Assembly: GCA_944388165.1 (NCBI GenBank)
Contig: CALXHS010000137.1
Span: 1 to 39,730 of the forward strand
DNA from: an uncultured Gemmiger sp.
Lineage (GTDB): Bacteria; Bacillota; Clostridia; Oscillospirales; Ruminococcaceae
Direction: 5' to 3'
DNA length: 39,730 bases
Part shown: one piece after another, positions 1-7,124 of the stretch
Layout of the letters: the number at the start of each line of letters is the position of its first letter
How positions within the stretch are numbered: position 1 is the first letter of the stretch
The notes under the pieces: model-generated
The model's input: the letters and a program-made list of their open reading frames with translations, nothing else
Told to the model about the DNA's origin: nothing
Databases searched by the model: none
Made by a program: the position numbers and the translations under genes

Positions 1-123
1 TTGCTTGGCTTGTGCAGTTGGCAGACCGCACTTCTATTATAGCAAAGGGAGTTTTTCTTTCTGCAGTATCGACTATAGTCTTCTTTTGAACCACTCGCCT
101 AGCGAGTGGTTTTCGTTATACAA
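1..123 (-). mobile_element. Left end of an IS200/IS605-type element (partial, copy 1)
   Basis: This block is the reverse complement of 39567-39689, with two mismatches in 123 bases and no gaps. Read on the minus strand it starts at about 123 and runs out of the window at base 1. It contains a perfect 10-bp hairpin (arms 89-98 and 102-111, loop CTA), a 10-bp palindrome GACTATAGTC (71-80) and a TATAAT box. The transposase gene would begin just outside the window. Subterminal hairpins recognised by a Y1 transposase are typical of IS200/IS605 elements. Family assignment rests mainly on the TnpA start seen in the right-hand copy. Confidence 0.75.
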
Positions 124-151
124 AAAGCGCCGGCCCCCAAAGGGACCGGCG
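122..151 (-). terminator. Rho-independent terminator after the ABC ATPase gene
   Basis: On the minus strand a GC-rich hairpin (CGCCGG at 151-146 pairing with CCGGCG at 133-128, extended by CCC/GGG) is followed by C and five Ts. It lies about 30 bases after the ATPase stop codon and ends the importer operon. The IS copy starts directly at its T-tract. Confidence 0.85.
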
Positions 152-181
152 TGTGGATCATGGTTATTCTTGGACAAAGGA

Positions 182-979
182 TCAGGAAAGCAGCATTCTG
201 TCGTTGGCTCCGCCTTCGCCACCGCTGAGCTGCTCAAAGCGTGCCAGAAGGTCGGACACCTGCAGCGAAGCCTTCTCTTCTCCGCGGACATCATAAATGA
301 TGCGCCCTTCGTGCATCATGATCAGACGGTTACCGTATTTGATGGCATCCTTCATGTTGTGGGTGATCATCAGAGTAGTGAGATGATTTTCCTGCACGAT
401 CCGCTCGGACAGTTCCAGAACATTGGCCGCCGTTTTGGGGTCAAGAGCTGCGGTGTGCTCATCCAAAAGGAGAAGGCGGGGATTTTTAAGAGTCGCCATG
501 AGCAGGGTGATAGCCTGACGCTGACCACCGGAAAGCAGCCCAACTTTGCTGGTCATGCGGTTCTCCAAACCCAGTTCCAGAATTTTGAGCCGTTCCCGAT
601 ACATTTCCCGTTCCTGGCGGGTAATTCCCACCTTCAGCGAGCGGGTGCTGCCGCGGCGCAGAGCCAAGGCCAGGTTTTCCTCAATTTCCATGGTGGCGGC
701 AGTGCCCATCATAGGGTCCTGGAACACGCGGCCGATATACTTGGCTCGCTTGTGTTCCGGCAGCCGGGTAATATCCTTGCCGTCGATGAGGATCTTGCCC
801 ATATCAATGGGCCATACCCCGGCCACAGCGTTGAGCATGGTGGATTTGCCCGCACCGTTGCCGCCGATAACGGTCACGAAATCGCCGTCCTCCAGCTTCA
901 GGTCTAATCCGTTCAAGGCCACCTTTTCATTGACGGTGCCGACATTGAAGGTCTTATATACGTTTTTCAGTTCAAGCAC
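182..979 (-). CDS. ABC transporter ATP-binding protein of a three-part importer
   Basis: This is the cytoplasmic ATPase that powers the importer encoded with the next two genes. Walker A GGNGAGKST lies at about residues 39-47, the signature LSGGQRQ is present, and Walker B reads LLLLDEHTAALDP with the His after Glu that is common in this subgroup. I start it at the GTG at 979, because GGGAGG lies 7 bases before that codon. A longer reading from the ATG at 1003 would place this ribosome binding site inside the gene. The start overlaps the permease stop by 8 bases, so the two are translationally coupled. The substrate cannot be read from sequence; relatives are annotated as tryptophan or other amino-acid/nucleoside-type importers of the TrpXYZ class. 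Confidence 0.88.
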   Translation of the reverse strand: MLELKNVYKTFNVGTVNEKVALNGLDLKLEDGDFVTVIGGNGAGKSTMLNAVAGVWPIDMGKILIDGKDITRLPEHKRAKYIGRVFQDPMMGTAATMEIEENLALALRRGSTRSLKVGITRQEREMYRERLKILELGLENRMTSKVGLLSGGQRQAITLLMATLKNPRLLLLDEHTAALDPKTAANVLELSERIVQENHLTTLMITHNMKDAIKYGNRLIMMHEGRIIYDVRGEEKASLQVSDLLARFEQLSGGEGGANDRMLLS

Positions 980-1901
980 GGTCGGCACCTCCCTTGCGCA
1001 CATTCACCTTGGTGAAATATTTGGATTTCCAGTACGGAACCGCCAGGAAGATGGCGACCACAATGGCACTGAGCATCTTAAGCAGGTCGGTGTCGATCTT
1101 GAACCAGATACAAACCTGCATCACGATGTAGTACACAATGCTGCCGATCACCACGCTGAGCAATTTAAGGGCAAAGTTGCGGAAAACCTTGCTGAACAGA
1201 GTTTCGCCAATGACCACCGCAGCCAGACCGATGACAATGGCGCCGCGTCCCATGGAGACATCGGCAAAGCCCTGGTACTGGCACAGCAGAGCGCCGGAAA
1301 ACGCCACCAACCCGTTGGAGAGCATCAGGCCCAGAACCGTCGTAAAGCTGGTGTTAATGCCCTGTGCCCGGGCCATGTTGCCGTTGCAGCCGGTGGCACG
1401 GATGGAGCAGCCCAGTTCGGTGCCGAAGAACCAGTACAGAATAGCAATGAGCAGAACTACGATAAAGGCAACTACCACGATGGTGTTCTGCCAGAAGGGA
1501 ACGTCCTTTACATACCGCAGAGAAATCAGCAGGTCGTACTTGTCCACGTTAATGGCCTGGTTGGCCTTTCCCATGACTTTGAGGTTAACGGTATACAGGG
1601 AAAGCTGGGTCAGAATACCGGCCAGAATGGCAGGAATGCCCATCAGGGTATGGAACAGGCCGGTAACAAGCCCGGCAAGAATACCAGCGGCAAAGGCCAG
1701 CGCCATGGCGGTCCACACGTTCATACCGGCCAGCATGCACATGATGCAGACGGCACCGCCTAGGCCCAAAGTACCGTCCACAGTCAGGTCGGCCACATCC
1801 AGAATTCGGAAGGTGATGTATACGCCGATGGCCATTACAGCCCATATAAGCCCCTGGGAAAAGGCGCCGGGCATGGCGTTGAAAAGCGTTGAAATATCCA
1901 C
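972..1901 (-). CDS. ABC transporter permease, branched-chain-amino-acid-like fold
   Basis: The 309-residue protein is almost entirely hydrophobic, with about eight to nine membrane segments. It has the GxxxTxxGxLxLGGAV-type start of the BPD_transp_2 permease family (VDGTLGLGGAV near residues 40-50). It forms the membrane channel of the importer and works with the ATPase encoded downstream, whose start overlaps this stop codon. The lipoprotein gene lies upstream, separated by a terminator-like hairpin that should lower permease expression relative to the binding protein. Only one permease gene is present, so the transporter is probably a homodimer in the membrane. Substrate unknown. Confidence 0.85.
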   Translation of the reverse strand: MDISTLFNAMPGAFSQGLIWAVMAIGVYITFRILDVADLTVDGTLGLGGAVCIMCMLAGMNVWTAMALAFAAGILAGLVTGLFHTLMGIPAILAGILTQLSLYTVNLKVMGKANQAINVDKYDLLISLRYVKDVPFWQNTIVVVAFIVVLLIAILYWFFGTELGCSIRATGCNGNMARAQGINTSFTTVLGLMLSNGLVAFSGALLCQYQGFADVSMGRGAIVIGLAAVVIGETLFSKVFRNFALKLLSVVIGSIVYYIVMQVCIWFKIDTDLLKMLSAIVVAIFLAVPYWKSKYFTKVNVRKGGADRA

Positions 1902-1949
1902 GGGAAAGATCCTCTCCTCAAAATATGAAGTGTGTCGTTATGACAGTAA

Positions 1950-1987
1950 AAAGCCACGAAAAATGGAACGACCATTCTCGTGGCTTT
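1950..1987 (-). terminator. Terminator/attenuator hairpin between binding protein and permease
   Basis: On the minus strand AAAGCCACGA pairs with TCGTGGCTTT around an inner AATGG/CCATT stem, followed by a run of Ts. It stands between the lipoprotein stop (2021) and the permease start (1901). Partial read-through at such sites is a common way to make more binding protein than membrane parts. The hairpin is plainly visible; the ratio effect is inference. Confidence 0.8.
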
Positions 1988-2020
1988 CTGCCTCTGTTTT
2001 AGTGCAGAATGCTCTGTATC

Positions 2021-3043
2021 TTACTCAATGGCAACGTAGTCTTCCGGGATGGTGATGCCCAGCGCCTCGGCGTTGGCTGCGTTGTACTTTTTGGTGAACT
2101 GCGGCGCATATTCGATGGGCATTTCCTCCACCTTGCTTTCGCCGGTCAGGATCTTCACAGCCATATTGCCGGTGGCCACGCCCAGATCGTAATAGCTGAT
2201 GGACAGAGTGGCCACGCCGCAACCGGAGCAAATACCCTCTTCACCTGCCACCACGGGAACTTTGCCGTAGCAGATGTTGTTGATGAGTTCGGTGTTGTTG
2301 GCCGCGGTGTTGTCAGTGGGAATGTAAATCACATCGCTGGCATCAGCAGCACTCTGGCAAACGGTTGCCAGGTCGTTGGAGTCGCTGAAAGCGTAATATT
2401 CGCAGGTGTAGCCCATTGCTTCCAGTTCCGCTTTGACGGTATCCACCTGGTACTGGCTGTTGGCCTCGGCGCTGCAGTACAGCAGGCCGATGTTCTCGGC
2501 ATCCGGGAACAGCTCCTGAATCATGGCCGCCTGTTCATCCAGAGGAGCCAGATCGCTGGTACCGGAAATGTTGGTCCCCACCAGGCCATCGAAATCATCG
2601 ATGCCCAAGGCCACACCGTATTCGGTGACCGAGGTACCCAGAACGGGAATGGTGTTCGTACCAGCCTGGGCAGCCTGCAGGGCGGGGGTGGCGTTGGCCA
2701 GGATCAGATCCACTTCAGAGGCCACAAACCCGGTGATGATGGTGGCGCAGGTGTTGGTATCATTCTGGGCATTCTGTTCGTCGAAGGTAACGGCGTCCGC
2801 GCCCAGTGCTTCCACAATGGCATCTTTAAAGCCCTGGGTAGCCGCATCCAGCGCATCGTGCTGGACCAGCTGGCAGATACCAACCGTATACTTGGCGCCT
2901 TCAGCAGAGGTCTCACCGCTCTCTGTGGTGGACGCTTCGGATGTATCGCTCTGGACACTCTGGCTGCTGCCGCCGGAAGTGCAGCCAACCAGCCCGAACA
3001 CCATGCAAGCCGCTGTGATAAGAGAAATGATACGCTTCTTCAT
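2021..3043 (-). CDS. ABC transporter substrate-binding lipoprotein (ABC_sub_bind family)
   Basis: The protein has a lipoprotein signal: basic MKKR, a hydrophobic stretch and the lipobox LVGC with the modified Cys near residue 21. A Ser/Thr/Glu-rich linker (about 24-50) follows, then a periplasmic-binding-type domain beginning YTVGICQLVQHDALD. That start and the later VIYIPTDN and PVVAGEEG segments are typical of the TrpX-like ABC_sub_bind family (PF04392). It captures the ligand outside the membrane and delivers it to the permease encoded next. It is the first gene of the operon and has its own promoter (TTGCCA-17-TATACT) and an AGGAGG ribosome binding site. Ligand not determinable here; relatives are annotated for tryptophan and other small molecules. 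Confidence 0.87.
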   Translation of the reverse strand: MKKRIISLITAACMVFGLVGCTSGGSSQSVQSDTSEASTTESGETSAEGAKYTVGICQLVQHDALDAATQGFKDAIVEALGADAVTFDEQNAQNDTNTCATIITGFVASEVDLILANATPALQAAQAGTNTIPVLGTSVTEYGVALGIDDFDGLVGTNISGTSDLAPLDEQAAMIQELFPDAENIGLLYCSAEANSQYQVDTVKAELEAMGYTCEYYAFSDSNDLATVCQSAADASDVIYIPTDNTAANNTELINNICYGKVPVVAGEEGICSGCGVATLSISYYDLGVATGNMAVKILTGESKVEEMPIEYAPQFTKKYNAANAEALGITIPEDYVAIE

Positions 3044-3068
3044 CTTACTTCCTCCTGATTCCTCTTAC

Positions 3069-3100
3069 CGCAAAAGAGCTACGCGCACATCTCTTTTGCG
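3069..3100 (-). other. Hairpin in the 5' leader of the importer operon
   Basis: CGCAAAAGAG (3069-3078) and CTCTTTTGCG (3091-3100) form a perfect 10-bp stem with a 12-base loop, inside the leader between the promoter and the ribosome binding site. No T-tract follows on the minus strand, so it is not a plain terminator. It could stabilise the message or bind a regulator. I do not recognise a riboswitch class. Confidence 0.6.
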
Positions 3101-3114
3101 ATTTAGTGCTTTAA

Positions 3115-3143
3115 AGTATATCACAGCTAACCATCATTGGCAA
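3115..3143 (-). promoter_or_regulatory. Sigma-A promoter of the ABC importer operon
   Basis: On the minus strand TTGCCA (3143-3138), a 17-base spacer and TATACT (3120-3115) lie about 75 bases before the lipoprotein start. This is close to consensus and suitably placed. Confidence 0.75.
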
Positions 3144-3235
3144 TATCTGTTTTGTCTAATTTTGTTTCTAAATATACTATATATACATACAACTTGCACA
3201 ATTTTCTTTGCCCCGCGCAGATGTTTTCCGGCATT

Positions 3236-4112
3236 TCATTCTTTCCGGGCTTCTTCTTTCTCCAGCAATCGGCGGCAGCTGACGTCAATGCCCAAAACTC
3301 CCAGCGGCGCAGTAAACAGAATCGCCACCACTGCCACAGACAGAACGATTTGCCCGCAGGCCAGCCCCAGTGCCAGCGGCACCGAACCGATGGCGGCCTG
3401 GACGGTGGCTTTTGGCATATAGGCAACGACGCAGAAAAGACGTTCCTTCCGGTTCAGGTTTGTACCCAGCATGCAAAGCAGCACGCCCACAGCCCGGAAC
3501 ATCAAGGCCACCAGAATCATGGCAAGAGCCGCAAACCCGGCAGACAAGGTATAACGGATATCTACCGCAGCCCCTACCAGCACGAACAGGATCACTTCCG
3601 CTGCCAGCCACAGTTTGCCGAATTTTTCCGAAAGACGCTTGGAGACAAAGGTCGTGCTCTTCAGCTTGAGGGCACAGGCCATGGCCACAACCGCCAACAG
3701 ACCGGATACGGGCACAATTCCCTTGAGCCAGTTTTCCAGAGCCACCAGCAGGAACGCCACGCCCAGAACCACGATCACCTTCATGCTGTTGCGAACGTAG
3801 TGGCGCCGGGCGTATGCGGTTTCAAAGAACATGGCAAGGCCAACGCCCACCACAGCCCCCACCAGGATTCCCAGCAGAATGGAGACCGGAATGGCAGCAA
3901 AGTCCTGCCAATGGGCACTCCCGCCCTGGGCCATCCCCACGAAGGTGGAGAAAAGCACGATCACATAGATGTCATCACAGGAAGCCCCCGCCATGATCAG
4001 CTGCGGAATCCCCTTGCCGCAGCATCCCGATGATGCGAGGCAAGTGCAGGAAACGGCACAAAGCAGCTGCCGAAAGTCCCGCAAGAAAAATAAAGGCCAA
4101 AGACGTAAGCAT
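3236..4112 (-). pseudogene. Cation/proton antiporter (CPA type), broken by internal deletion and frameshift
   Basis: A proper start (ATG at 4112 after AGGAGG) encodes a membrane segment ending near PRIIGML, typical of the N-terminus of CPA-family Na+/H+ antiporters. At about 4020 the sequence jumps into a later part of the same family, GKGIPQLIMAGASCDD, but in another frame. From the native ATG only about 45 residues are made before a stop near 3975. The remaining approximately 260 codons are open, with many membrane helices, but no ribosome binding site serves them. Complete relatives have roughly 390-400 residues, so about 100 residues (helices 2-5) seem missing; that figure is from memory. 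A fluoride-type riboswitch precedes it, so the intact gene probably helped relieve fluoride or ion stress. Confidence 0.82.
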
Positions 4113-4138
4113 TCTGTTTCCTCCTAAAAATGATAAAT

Positions 4139-4190
4139 AAAAAAGCTGACACCTTCTGCGACAAAATTTCATCACAGAAGTCATCAGCTT
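4139..4190 (-). terminator. Riboswitch expression platform: intrinsic terminator
   Basis: On the minus strand GCTGATGACTTCTGTG (4188-4173) pairs with CGCAGAAGGTGTCAGC (4160-4145), with three G-U pairs and one mismatch, followed by six Ts (4144-4139). The 5' arm includes the 3' strand of the aptamer pseudoknot (4181-4177), so aptamer and terminator cannot form fully together. This predicts transcription off without ligand and on with ligand. Confidence 0.8.
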
Positions 4191-4232
4191 TACAGCGGTT
4201 TGGGTCACCCCGGGGAGAACCTCATTCCCCTA
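4173..4232 (-). ncRNA. Fluoride riboswitch (crcB motif) aptamer
   Basis: Reading the minus strand: P1 GGGGA/TCCCC (4230-4226 with 4216-4212) encloses loop ATGAGGTTC; a small P2 GGG/CCC with a GTGA loop (4211-4202) follows; then the conserved AAACCGC; P3 GCT/AGC with a GTAA loop (4196-4187); and the hallmark CTGATGACTTCTG. Loop bases GAGGT (4223-4219) can pair with ACTTC (4181-4177) to form the expected pseudoknot. The arrangement matches the fluoride riboswitch consensus, and CPA-type antiporters are among the genes known to follow this class. Identification is by motif and pairing, not by a covariance-model search. Confidence 0.83.
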
Positions 4233-4241
4233 TTTTGTTTT

Positions 4242-4271
4242 TAATCAGATCCACGCCGGGGCTTCAGGCAA
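4242..4271 (-). promoter_or_regulatory. Possible weak promoter for the riboswitch transcript
   Basis: On the minus strand TTGCCT (4271-4266), 18 bases, TGATTA (4247-4242) would start transcription just before the aptamer. The -35 box overlaps the end of the EIIA gene. The -10 box is poor; read-through from the EIIA operon is an alternative. Confidence 0.35.
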
Positions 4272-4734
4272 AGCGGGAGGCTTCCGCCCGGGCCATACGC
4301 ATGATAAAGTCTTCCCGGGAAACGCTGGCACGCAATTCCTTGACCAGCGTGGGGTCAGAGAGAAGATTGACCATCCGGGCCAGGATCAGAAGATGCTCGG
4401 CCTGTGCCTGGGGCGGCACAGCGATCATAAAGATCAGGTCCACCGGACGGTTATCCGGTGCCCCCCAGTCGACCCCCTGGCGCAGGGTCAGGGCTGCCAC
4501 GCCGGGCGCAGCCACGCCCGCATTGCAGGCGTGAGGCAAAGCCATTCCGTCACCGATAGCAGTGCTGCCGCCGGCAGCTTCCCGCTCGCAGACCGCATTA
4601 TAATAGGCTGTCCCGTTGGTAATCACACCATTGGATTCCTGCAGTTCCACCAGAACGCCCAAAGCGTCTGCTGCGTCCGCTATGTCGGCATGAAGCAGCA
4701 CGCTGTCCCGGTTCAAAAGATCACTCACACGCAC
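4264..4734 (-). CDS. Orphan PTS EIIA protein, fructose/nitrogen type
   Basis: The 156-residue protein matches the EIIA-2 fold (fructose, mannitol and PtsN-type EIIA). His68 in GDGMALPHACNAG is the phosphorylated residue; the family motif is I-A-I-P-H. The C-terminal part FMIAVPPQAQAEHLLILARMV is also typical. It accepts phosphate from HPr and either passes it to a sugar-specific EIIB/EIIC or acts in regulation. No EIIB or EIIC is encoded in this window. The start is GTG at 4734, with AAAGGAGG 8 bases upstream. It lies 22 bases after the HAD phosphatase gene and seems cotranscribed with it. A regulatory, PtsN-like role is possible but unproven. Confidence 0.82.
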   Translation of the reverse strand: MRVSDLLNRDSVLLHADIADAADALGVLVELQESNGVITNGTAYYNAVCEREAAGGSTAIGDGMALPHACNAGVAAPGVAALTLRQGVDWGAPDNRPVDLIFMIAVPPQAQAEHLLILARMVNLLSDPTLVKELRASVSREDFIMRMARAEASRFA

Positions 4735-4756
4735 GGCCGCAGCCTCCTTTCTGCTC

Positions 4757-5587
4757 TCAATAAGCAGTGGCCTGTTCGATCAGCTTGTACAGGAACTCGC
4801 CCACCGCACCTTCAGAGCAGGTGCAGGTGGTTACTTCATTGGCAGCAGCCTTGACTTCGGCGGGTGCGTTGGCCACAGCCACCGCGTATCCCGCCTGCTG
4901 CATCATTTCCAGATCGTTGTAATAGTCTCCGATGACCAGCGTATTCTGGACCGGCTCCCCCAACAGTGTACATGTATCCCGCAGACCGGACGCCTTGCCG
5001 ATACCGGCAGGCATGATCTCCAGATAGATACTGTTGGTGGGCAGGAAATAGTTTTCCCGACCATAGTAACGGGTCTTGGCATACTGCCCCACCTTGCGGA
5101 TGGTCTCCGGGTCAGCGGCAAACACCACCTTGACCCAGCCATCCGGTATGCTGTCCAGGGGACATGCCACACCGGAGAGTTTTTCGTCCACCTGATGGGC
5201 ATGGGTATAGGAGTTGGCCTGTACTATGTACATCTCCCCTGCACCCGCCATCACTTCCACACCGATCTGGGGGAATTTCTGCATAATATCCAGAATGGCG
5301 GCGGTGGCCTGGGAACGTTCCAGAGTGGCATGACGCAGCACACGGTTGGTGGTGAAATCATACAGAAGAGCACCGTTGCACGAAATCGCCGGCAGCGACA
5401 ACGGGATATCCCCCAGCGCCGCCCGGATGGACTCCGGTGGACGGCCGGACGCCACCGTGAACCGCCCACCCATTCGGATGAACAGGCGGATAACGGTGCG
5501 GTTGCATTCAGGGATGCCTTCCTTTGCCGTCAGCAGCGTGTTGTCCATATCGCAAAAGACCAGATAATCGTGCAGGTTCCGTTTCAT
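4757..5587 (-). CDS. Cof-type HAD-superfamily phosphatase
   Basis: Motif I FCDMDNTLL gives the nucleophile Asp12 and acid/base Asp14. Motif II is in FTVASGRPPE, and motif III/IV in GDYYNDLEMMQQAG, where Asp residues bind magnesium. Between them lies the C2-type cap of the Cof family. Enzymes of this group remove phosphate from sugar phosphates, flavin mononucleotide or pyridoxal phosphate in the cytosol. The exact substrate cannot be told from sequence. The start codon overlaps the stop of the pseudouridine synthase gene (ATGA), so translation is coupled. Its neighbour downstream is an orphan PTS EIIA, which hints at sugar-phosphate balance but does not show it. Confidence 0.85.
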   Translation of the reverse strand: MKRNLHDYLVFCDMDNTLLTAKEGIPECNRTVIRLFIRMGGRFTVASGRPPESIRAALGDIPLSLPAISCNGALLYDFTTNRVLRHATLERSQATAAILDIMQKFPQIGVEVMAGAGEMYIVQANSYTHAHQVDEKLSGVACPLDSIPDGWVKVVFAADPETIRKVGQYAKTRYYGRENYFLPTNSIYLEIMPAGIGKASGLRDTCTLLGEPVQNTLVIGDYYNDLEMMQQAGYAVAVANAPAEVKAAANEVTTCTCSEGAVGEFLYKLIEQATAY

Positions 5588-6510
5588 CTGCGATGTTCCT
5601 TTCTCAGACGCGTCAGATAATCTTGGAAATAAGGCGGCAGTTCACTGTCAAAGCGAAGCATCTCGCCTGTGACGGGATTGCGGAATCCCAATTCCTTGGC
5701 GTGCAAGCACTGTCCGTTCAGAAAACGCAGCACCGTCCGGGGACCGTACACACCGTCCCCCGCCAAAGGATGGCCAATATGCGCCATATGCACCCGGATC
5801 TGGTGGGTGCGTCCGGTTTCCAGCTTGCAGGCAATATATGTGAAATTGCCGAAGCGCTCCAGCACCTGCCAGTGGGTACGTGCCGGTTTGGAGTTGTTGG
5901 GAGTCACCGCCATTTTTTTGCGGTCCTTGGGATCACGGCCGATGGGGGCATCCACCGTGCCGGAATCCTCCTTCAGATTGCCGTATACCACCGCATGATA
6001 CACACGGTGGATATCATGCACGGCCATCTGATCGCTCAGCCCCTGGTGGGTCGCGTCATCTTTGGCCACCACCAGCAGGCCGCTGGTATCCTTGTCAATG
6101 CGATGGACAATACCGGGGCGGATCGCTCCGCCGATACCGGACAGCCCGCCCGCACAATGGTAAAGCAGAGCATTGACCAGAGTGCCGTCGGGGTTGCCGG
6201 GTGCCGGATGCACCACCATCCCTTTGGGCTTGTTCACCACCAGAAGATGGGCGTCCTCATAGACGATATCCAGCGGAATATCCTGAGGCTGCGCCTCAAT
6301 GGGCTGCGGATCGGGCAGGAACACCTGCACGGTGTCCCCCGCCGCCACCTTGTCCTTCTTGTTCACCGGCCGGCTGGCACGCAGAACGGCCCCCTGTTCC
6401 ATCAGCGCCTGCAGCGCACTGCGGGACAATTCCCCACAGCAGCCGGACAGCCAGCGGTCCATGCGCTGGCCCGCATCCTGGGGCGCAGCAACGAATTCAA
6501 GCGTCTGCAT
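5584..6510 (-). CDS. rluD: RluA/RluD-family 23S rRNA pseudouridine synthase
   Basis: The enzyme turns uridines of large-subunit rRNA into pseudouridine. It has an N-terminal S4 RNA-binding region (about residues 15-60) and the catalytic motif RPGIVHRIDKDTSGLLVVAKD, in which Asp of HRIDKDTSG is the nucleophile. The later ETGRTHQIRVHMAHIGHPLAGD block is also typical. The start is taken at ATG 6510, giving 308 residues beginning MQTLEFVAAP. A longer reading to 6645 adds about 45 unrelated residues that overlap lspA. The lspA stop lies 14 bases inside this gene. In Bacillus the matching gene is ylyB, in the same place after lspA. Exact target uridines are inferred from the family. Confidence 0.9.
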   Translation of the reverse strand: MQTLEFVAAPQDAGQRMDRWLSGCCGELSRSALQALMEQGAVLRASRPVNKKDKVAAGDTVQVFLPDPQPIEAQPQDIPLDIVYEDAHLLVVNKPKGMVVHPAPGNPDGTLVNALLYHCAGGLSGIGGAIRPGIVHRIDKDTSGLLVVAKDDATHQGLSDQMAVHDIHRVYHAVVYGNLKEDSGTVDAPIGRDPKDRKKMAVTPNNSKPARTHWQVLERFGNFTYIACKLETGRTHQIRVHMAHIGHPLAGDGVYGPRTVLRFLNGQCLHAKELGFRNPVTGEMLRFDSELPPYFQDYLTRLRKEHRR

Positions 6511-7006
6511 CGTTCTGTTCGGACTGAGCGGGTGCCGATGCAGCGGCACGGCGTTCTTTGCGCAGATCCAGCAGCAGCGAGAGAACCAGAAGCCCCACGC
6601 CGGTGCAGACACAGATATCGGCAAAGTTGAATACTGGGAAATCAATGAACTGGAAATTCAGATAGTCTACCACAACACCGGTACGAACACGGTCAATCAA
6701 GTTGCCCAGGCCTCCGCCCAGCACCAGCATCCAGACAATCCGCTCCAGGCGGGGCATTTTATGCACAATGAGAGCGATGGCCACCGCCAGCAGCACCACA
6801 CCAGTGACGCCAATGAGCAGCCAACGACGTCCGCTGAGCAGAGAAAAGGCCATACCGTCATTCAGGACATACCGCAGCTCAATGAACCCCGGTATCAGGG
6901 GCATGCTGCCCACCGGCAGCAGGTAGGTAGTTGCCCAGACCTTGATGAGCTGGTCCAGAGCAGCCAGTGCCAGGCCCCCGATGACAAAACAAATGCCAGT
7001 CAGCAT
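6497..7006 (-). CDS. lspA: Lipoprotein signal peptidase (signal peptidase II)
   Basis: LspA cuts signal peptides from prolipoproteins after the lipobox cysteine is lipidated, at the membrane. The protein has four hydrophobic segments and the usual motifs: DQLIKVWA near residue 18, LNDGMAFS, GGGLGNLIDRV and VFNFADI. The Asp residues of NLIDR and FADI form the aspartic catalytic pair. Length of 169 residues is normal. The ribosome binding site AAAGG is 9 bases before the ATG. A terminator hairpin separates it from ileS upstream, while it overlaps the pseudouridine synthase gene downstream. The substrate-binding lipoprotein at 2021-3043 would be one client. Confidence 0.93.
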   Translation of the reverse strand: MLTGICFVIGGLALAALDQLIKVWATTYLLPVGSMPLIPGFIELRYVLNDGMAFSLLSGRRWLLIGVTGVVLLAVAIALIVHKMPRLERIVWMLVLGGGLGNLIDRVRTGVVVDYLNFQFIDFPVFNFADICVCTGVGLLVLSLLLDLRKERRAAASAPAQSEQNDADA

Positions 7007-7046
7007 ACAAAATTACCTTTCGAGACACACAGCCTCGTTCAAGCCG

Positions 7047-7084
7047 CAAAAGGCGGTGCTTTCCATCAGATGTAAAGCACCGCC
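7047..7084 (-). terminator. Terminator between ileS and lspA
   Basis: On the minus strand GGCGGTGCTTT (7084-7074) pairs perfectly with AAAGCACCGCC (7062-7052), followed by four Ts. It would reduce or stop transcription from ileS into lspA. I could not find a convincing separate lspA promoter, so read-through is likely. Confidence 0.8.
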
Positions 7085-7124
7085 CACAGGGCTTTGTTAT
7101 TGCCTGGACGCTCTGTTAGAGATC

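Noticed and set aside
5..907. An open frame from the left IS end that resembles one at 39512-39700
   Set aside because: The likeness only reflects the inverted 123-base IS end; in both places it runs antisense to the IS promoter and then through unrelated DNA.
3044..3143. A riboswitch in the ABC importer leader
   Set aside because: Only one simple hairpin is present, without the conserved core of any class I know; kept as a plain hairpin.
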